From Candidatus Lernaella stagnicola (GTDB lineage: Bacteria > Lernaellota > Lernaellaia > Lernaellales > Lernaellaceae): a stretch of DNA of 64,000 bases. Below are positions 60,815-64,000 of the stretch, in pieces. The notes under the pieces were generated by a model. That model saw only the letters and a list, made by a program, of their open reading frames with translations. It did not search any database and had not been told where the DNA came from. Positions within the stretch are counted from its first letter, which is position 1, and each line of letters starts with the position of its first letter. Location: the NCBI GenBank assembly GCA_030765525.1, contig JAVCCK010000010.1, positions 310,001 through 374,000 on the forward strand. Direction: 5' to 3'. Both the position numbers and the translations under genes were made by a program.

Positions 60815-63070
60815 TTAAGCCTGCTCTTCAGGCTCCGCCGGCGCTTCGACCGGTTCCGAGAAAACCGTGTTTTCAAAGACGATCTCAGCGATATCCATTT
60901 GGCGCTTGCCTTCCATGACTTCTTCCATTTGCGGCCGTTTCAAGGCTTCGTCGAACATCATGCCGCACAGCGGACAGGCCGAGACGATATCCGTCGCGCC
61001 CGTAGCCGCCAACTCTTCACTGCGCACATTGTTGCAGCGGTCGATGCCCTGTTCCGGATCGAAGTCTTCTTCCAGCCAAGCCCGGCCGCCACCGCCGCCG
61101 CAGCAGAAGGTTTTCTTGCCGGTACGCGCCGGCTCGATCACCGTGTAGCCGCAAGCCGCCAACACGTCGCGTGGCTCTTGCACGATATCGTTGTAGCGGG
61201 CCAGGAAGCAGGAATCGTGATACGTCGCGGTCTTGCCGTTGCCGCCCCGCAGCTTGATTTTCTGCTCGCGAATGAGTTGCGCGAGAATTTCGGTGTGGTG
61301 GAACACTTCCCACTGGAAACCGAAATCCGGGTACTCATGCTTCAGGCAGTTGTAGCTGTGCGGATCGGCCGTGACGACTTTCTTGCCCTTGAAGGTCGGG
61401 TCGAGTTCGCACTCTTCCACCGTCTGCTTGAACATCATCACCAGCGCCTGGAACGAAGCCTCGTTGCCCAAACGACGCAGGCTGTCGCCTTCCGAGAACT
61501 CCATCTCGCCCAACACCGCAACGTTGAGGCCCGCTTCTTTGAAGATCTTGGCCAGCGCGCGGTTCGCTTTGATCGCTTTCGGGTCGTAGGAACCCAGATC
61601 GCCGACATACCAGAGGTATTCGAAATCGGGATTCTCAAAGACCGTCGGCACGCCTTCTTCGGCGATCCAACTCATGCGCTCACTGGGGCTGAAGCCCCAC
61701 GGATTGGCGTTGGTGTCCATGTTCTTGAAGAAGGTTTTGCAGGCCTTTTCGGAATCGTCGAATTCCATGGCCAGTTCGCGACGCATGTAGGTGATCAAAG
61801 GCACGTGCTCGATCATCGCGGGGCACGCGTGCATGCAGGCCATGCAGTTGGTGCAATCCCACAAGACAGTCGAGTCGATGGCGCCCCGGTATTCTTCGCC
61901 CCACATGGCGGCTTCGGATTTCAACAGGAAATGGCCGTCGGCCACCGAACCCTCGAGGCCCTCAGTTGCCTGGGCTTCGCCTTCTTCGGCGGTTTTTTCG
62001 ACTGCGGCGTCAGCCTCGGCCTCGACCTTGGCCCACCAGTAATCCTTGACGGCCTGGATGAAGTCCTTGGGCGACAAGTGAACCTCACGGCCCTTCTTGG
62101 TTTCATAAGCCGGACAGACATCCTGGCAGCGGCCGCAACGCAGGCAGCCGTCGAGTTGCGCGATTTCGCGCCAGGTCAACTCTTCGATGCGTTTGTAACC
62201 CAGCTCGACATCTTCCCCGGCTTCCATCCGCTCCATCATGCTGGGGATGGGTTCGATCATTTTGCCGGTCGGTTTCAACGTCGCGGTGTAGATGTTGATC
62301 CCGGTGGTGAAGATGTGCCGCGCCTTGTAGTAAGGAATGCTGGCGATAAAGACCATCGAGGCCAGCACGTGGATGGTCCAGAACGCCTGGTGCAAGCCGG
62401 CGCTGCCGCCGAAAATTTTGCCCAGACCGTAACCGACGAAACTCGACGCTTCGTAAGCGACCTGCCCCTTCTCGGCCATCACCACGCCGATGCGCGCGCC
62501 CTCCGACAGGAACCCGGTGACCAACACGCCCAGCAAGAACCACAGGAACAGCGCGTCCTCGGCGCGGTTGTCCAAGCCTTCGGGTTTCATGACGTACCGG
62601 CGGTACATCGCCATCAGCACGCCGATGATCGCCAGTAAGCCAAACAGGTCCAGCAAAAAGCTGAATACAACATAGAAATCGCCATGAATGAATTTTTGCC
62701 CCCCGGAAAGCAACCGGTAGAGGTCTTCGTCCAGCACCGTCAACGAGGTGCCGATAAAGAGCACCACGAAACCCCAAAAGATCATTAAGTGCAGCACACC
62801 CTGATAGGTTTCCTGAAGAACCTTCAGTTGGCCGATCCAGTACTTAAGAAGTGAGCCCACGCGCGCGCCGACGTTGTCCAGCCGTCCCTCCGCCTTACGC
62901 CCCATGCGATAGGCCTTAAAGCGCGTCCAGAGGCCATAGGCGAAAATGGCTACGACGACGACGGCCAGCCCGTAGATGATCCAGCGGGTGTAGCTCCAGA
63001 AGCCCGGGTACATTTCCCACATGGCCAAGCGTTCCACGCCACTTTCGGCTACGTGTTTGGTGACAGCCAT
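60815..63070 (-). CDS. Membrane Fe-S oxidoreductase (NarI-like gamma domain fused to HdrD-like domain)
   Basis: The 751-residue protein has about five membrane spans in the first 280 residues (FWSYTRWIIYGLAVVVVAIF, LMIFWGFVVLFIGTSLTV, FSFLLDLFGLLAIIGVLMAM), like a haem-b-binding nitrate-reductase gamma domain. Two ferredoxin-type clusters follow (LRCGRCQDVCPAY about 318-330, and CTNCMACMHACPAM), separated by an acidic insertion (AEADAAVEKTAEEGEAQATE). CCG domains end it: SCFLARYN, FCCGGGGGRAW, SACPLCGMMFDEAL. Such proteins move electrons between EtfAB or ferredoxin and the quinone pool. The adjacent etfA supports this. Located in the inner membrane. Confidence 0.85.
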   Translation of the reverse strand: MAVTKHVAESGVERLAMWEMYPGFWSYTRWIIYGLAVVVVAIFAYGLWTRFKAYRMGRKAEGRLDNVGARVGSLLKYWIGQLKVLQETYQGVLHLMIFWGFVVLFIGTSLTVLDEDLYRLLSGGQKFIHGDFYVVFSFLLDLFGLLAIIGVLMAMYRRYVMKPEGLDNRAEDALFLWFLLGVLVTGFLSEGARIGVVMAEKGQVAYEASSFVGYGLGKIFGGSAGLHQAFWTIHVLASMVFIASIPYYKARHIFTTGINIYTATLKPTGKMIEPIPSMMERMEAGEDVELGYKRIEELTWREIAQLDGCLRCGRCQDVCPAYETKKGREVHLSPKDFIQAVKDYWWAKVEAEADAAVEKTAEEGEAQATEGLEGSVADGHFLLKSEAAMWGEEYRGAIDSTVLWDCTNCMACMHACPAMIEHVPLITYMRRELAMEFDDSEKACKTFFKNMDTNANPWGFSPSERMSWIAEEGVPTVFENPDFEYLWYVGDLGSYDPKAIKANRALAKIFKEAGLNVAVLGEMEFSEGDSLRRLGNEASFQALVMMFKQTVEECELDPTFKGKKVVTADPHSYNCLKHEYPDFGFQWEVFHHTEILAQLIREQKIKLRGGNGKTATYHDSCFLARYNDIVQEPRDVLAACGYTVIEPARTGKKTFCCGGGGGRAWLEEDFDPEQGIDRCNNVRSEELAATGATDIVSACPLCGMMFDEALKRPQMEEVMEGKRQMDIAEIVFENTVFSEPVEAPAEPEEQA

Positions 63071-63154
63071 GTTCTGGCCTCCTTGTTCGATTTGCCGTAA
63101 TAGGGGGCGCGACCGATGGCCGCGCCCCCTGACGAGTAATTAGTTCACGCGGCG

Positions 63155-64000
63155 TTACGCCGTGATTTTCTTGAGTTCCTCAGTCATGATCGGCAAGGCC
63201 TCAAAAAGGTCGGCCACGATGCCGTAATCGGCAACTTGGAAAATCGGCGCTTCTTCGTCCTTGTTGATCGCAACGATCACTTTGGACGTCCGCATGCCGG
63301 CCAGGTGCTGAATCGCGCCACTGATGCCGCAGGCAATATACAAAGTCGGATTGACGACCTTGCCGGTCTGCCCCACCTGCATCGAGTGCTGTGCGTAACC
63401 CGCATCCACTGCCGCGCGCGACGCGCCGACCGTGGCGCCGATGACGTCGGCGAGATCGTCGAGAAGCTTGAAGTTCTCGTCGCTCTTCATGCCGCGGCCG
63501 CCACTGACGATGCAATCGGCTTCGGTCAGGTCGAGCTTGCCGCTCTCCCCGGCGATAATTTCGGTGATCTGAGCCTTGGGCGCAGCCGCGTCGGTCGCGA
63601 GCGCGGCCTCTTCCCCGGCACCGGCGTTTTCTTCCACCGGGAGCGTATTGGGGCGAACCGTGGCCACGGCGATACCGGAAAAGGCGACGTCACAAAACGC
63701 TTTACCGGCGAACACAGGCCGTTTGGCGATGAAGTTCGCGCCGTCCATCTTGAAATCGACGATATCGCTGGCCAGCCCGGCGTCGACCTTGACGGCCACG
63801 CGGGGCGCGAGGTCCCGACCCAATGCGGTGGCGCCGATGAGCACCACGCTCGGGTTTTCCTGTTTGATCAAATTGGCCAGGATTTCAGCCCAAATTTCAG
63901 TGTTGTATTTGTCCACGCCGTCGGCGATGAAAACCTTCTCCGCGCCGTACGCGCCCAATTTGGCGCCGAGGCCGGCCAGGCCACTACCGATGGCGCAGGC
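63155..64000 (-). CDS. etfA: Electron transfer flavoprotein subunit alpha (5' end outside window)
   Basis: The frame runs past the right edge; 281 residues are visible, so the start lies outside. The N-terminal part reads [20 protein letters not shown] at the edge. The C-terminal FAD domain is complete: [78 protein letters not shown] and the C-terminal [13 protein letters not shown]. EtfAB passes electrons from acyl-CoA dehydrogenases to a quinone reductase; the downstream Fe-S membrane protein is the likely acceptor. Confidence 0.93.
   Translation of the reverse strand, partial: ACAIGSGLAGLGAKLGAYGAEKVFIADGVDKYNTEIWAEILANLIKQENPSVVLIGATALGRDLAPRVAVKVDAGLASDIVDFKMDGANFIAKRPVFAGKAFCDVAFSGIAVATVRPNTLPVEENAGAGEEAALATDAAAPKAQITEIIAGESGKLDLTEADCIVSGGRGMKSDENFKLLDDLADVIGATVGASRAAVDAGYAQHSMQVGQTGKVVNPTLYIACGISGAIQHLAGMRTSKVIVAINKDEEAPIFQVADYGIVADLFEALPIMTEELKKITA

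Noticed and set aside
60779-62638. A rightward open frame of about 619 codons antisense to the Fe-S oxidoreductase
   Set aside because: The opposite strand has clear Fe-S and CCG motifs; high-GC third positions leave the antisense frame open.

Overview
The window is about 64 kb of GC-rich chromosomal DNA from a Gram-negative bacterium. Evidence for an outer membrane and periplasm is an ExbB/ExbD/TonB operon, many lipobox-bearing lipoproteins and an RseC-like protein. No rRNA, phage, IS element or CRISPR array was seen. The most distinctive trait is a set of secreted lipoproteins with long Asp/Asn low-complexity tracts next to the lipidated Cys. From general knowledge this resembles deltaproteobacterial/Myxococcota-like or related candidate-phylum genomes; that placement is inference only.

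Layout. 1-6.9 kb: a partial heparinase-like enzyme, then a tight cassette of TPP-dependent E1 alpha and beta, an unusual lipoyl/E1-binding/PglD-type acyltransferase fusion, and a sugar N-formyltransferase. It is followed by a decayed Na+:alanine symporter and a ceramidase-like hydrolase. 6.9-12.4 kb: leftward glycosyltransferase operon with an FAD oxidoreductase and a DUF502 membrane protein. 12.5-19.1 kb: GNAT, a GGCT-like protein, a metallophosphoesterase with an altered motif, HDOD, an arylsulfotransferase-like Asp-rich lipoprotein, a macro-domain/DUF2155 pair and a secreted cyclophilin. 19.2-24.1 kb: Asp-rich beta-propeller lipoprotein and an ECF sigma/anti-sigma/Spy-like operon. 24.1-30.1 kb: intergenic repeats, RseC-like, GT2, a ZnuABC-type metal transporter behind a palindromic operator candidate, and a MerR-ablB operon. 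30.1-37.3 kb: GT39-like, RlmE, GalT-like and nucleoside phosphorylase genes, an Asp-rich lipoprotein, exbB-exbD-tonB. 37.3-42.5 kb: more copies of the intergenic repeat, OsmC, two tandem GAPDH genes, a receiver-DUF4388 regulator, tRNA-Gly and tRNA-Cys. 42.6-47.7 kb: Cys/His hydrolase candidate, SpoIID-like protein, two sulfatase-fold lipoproteins with Thr at the nucleophile position. 47.7-51.3 kb: leftward operon of TPR lipoprotein, PilZ, degenerate HD-GYP, HAMP membrane protein and two micro-proteins. 51.6-55.3 kb: radical SAM/B12 protein and groES-groEL. 55.4-60.3 kb: three secreted proteins (two glycosidase-like, several Asp-rich). 60.8-64 kb: a fused membrane Fe-S oxidoreductase next to etfA (partial).

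The leading candidate for an undescribed system is at 1013-4806. There the E1 of a 2-oxoacid dehydrogenase is paired with a lipoyl carrier whose usual CAT-type E2 catalytic domain is replaced by a left-handed beta-helix amino-sugar acyltransferase. This suggests direct acyl transfer from a 2-oxoacid to an amino sugar via lipoyl, without CoA. Second-tier candidates are the apparently non-catalytic HD-GYP/PilZ module with coupled micro-proteins, and the Asp-stalk surface lipoproteins.
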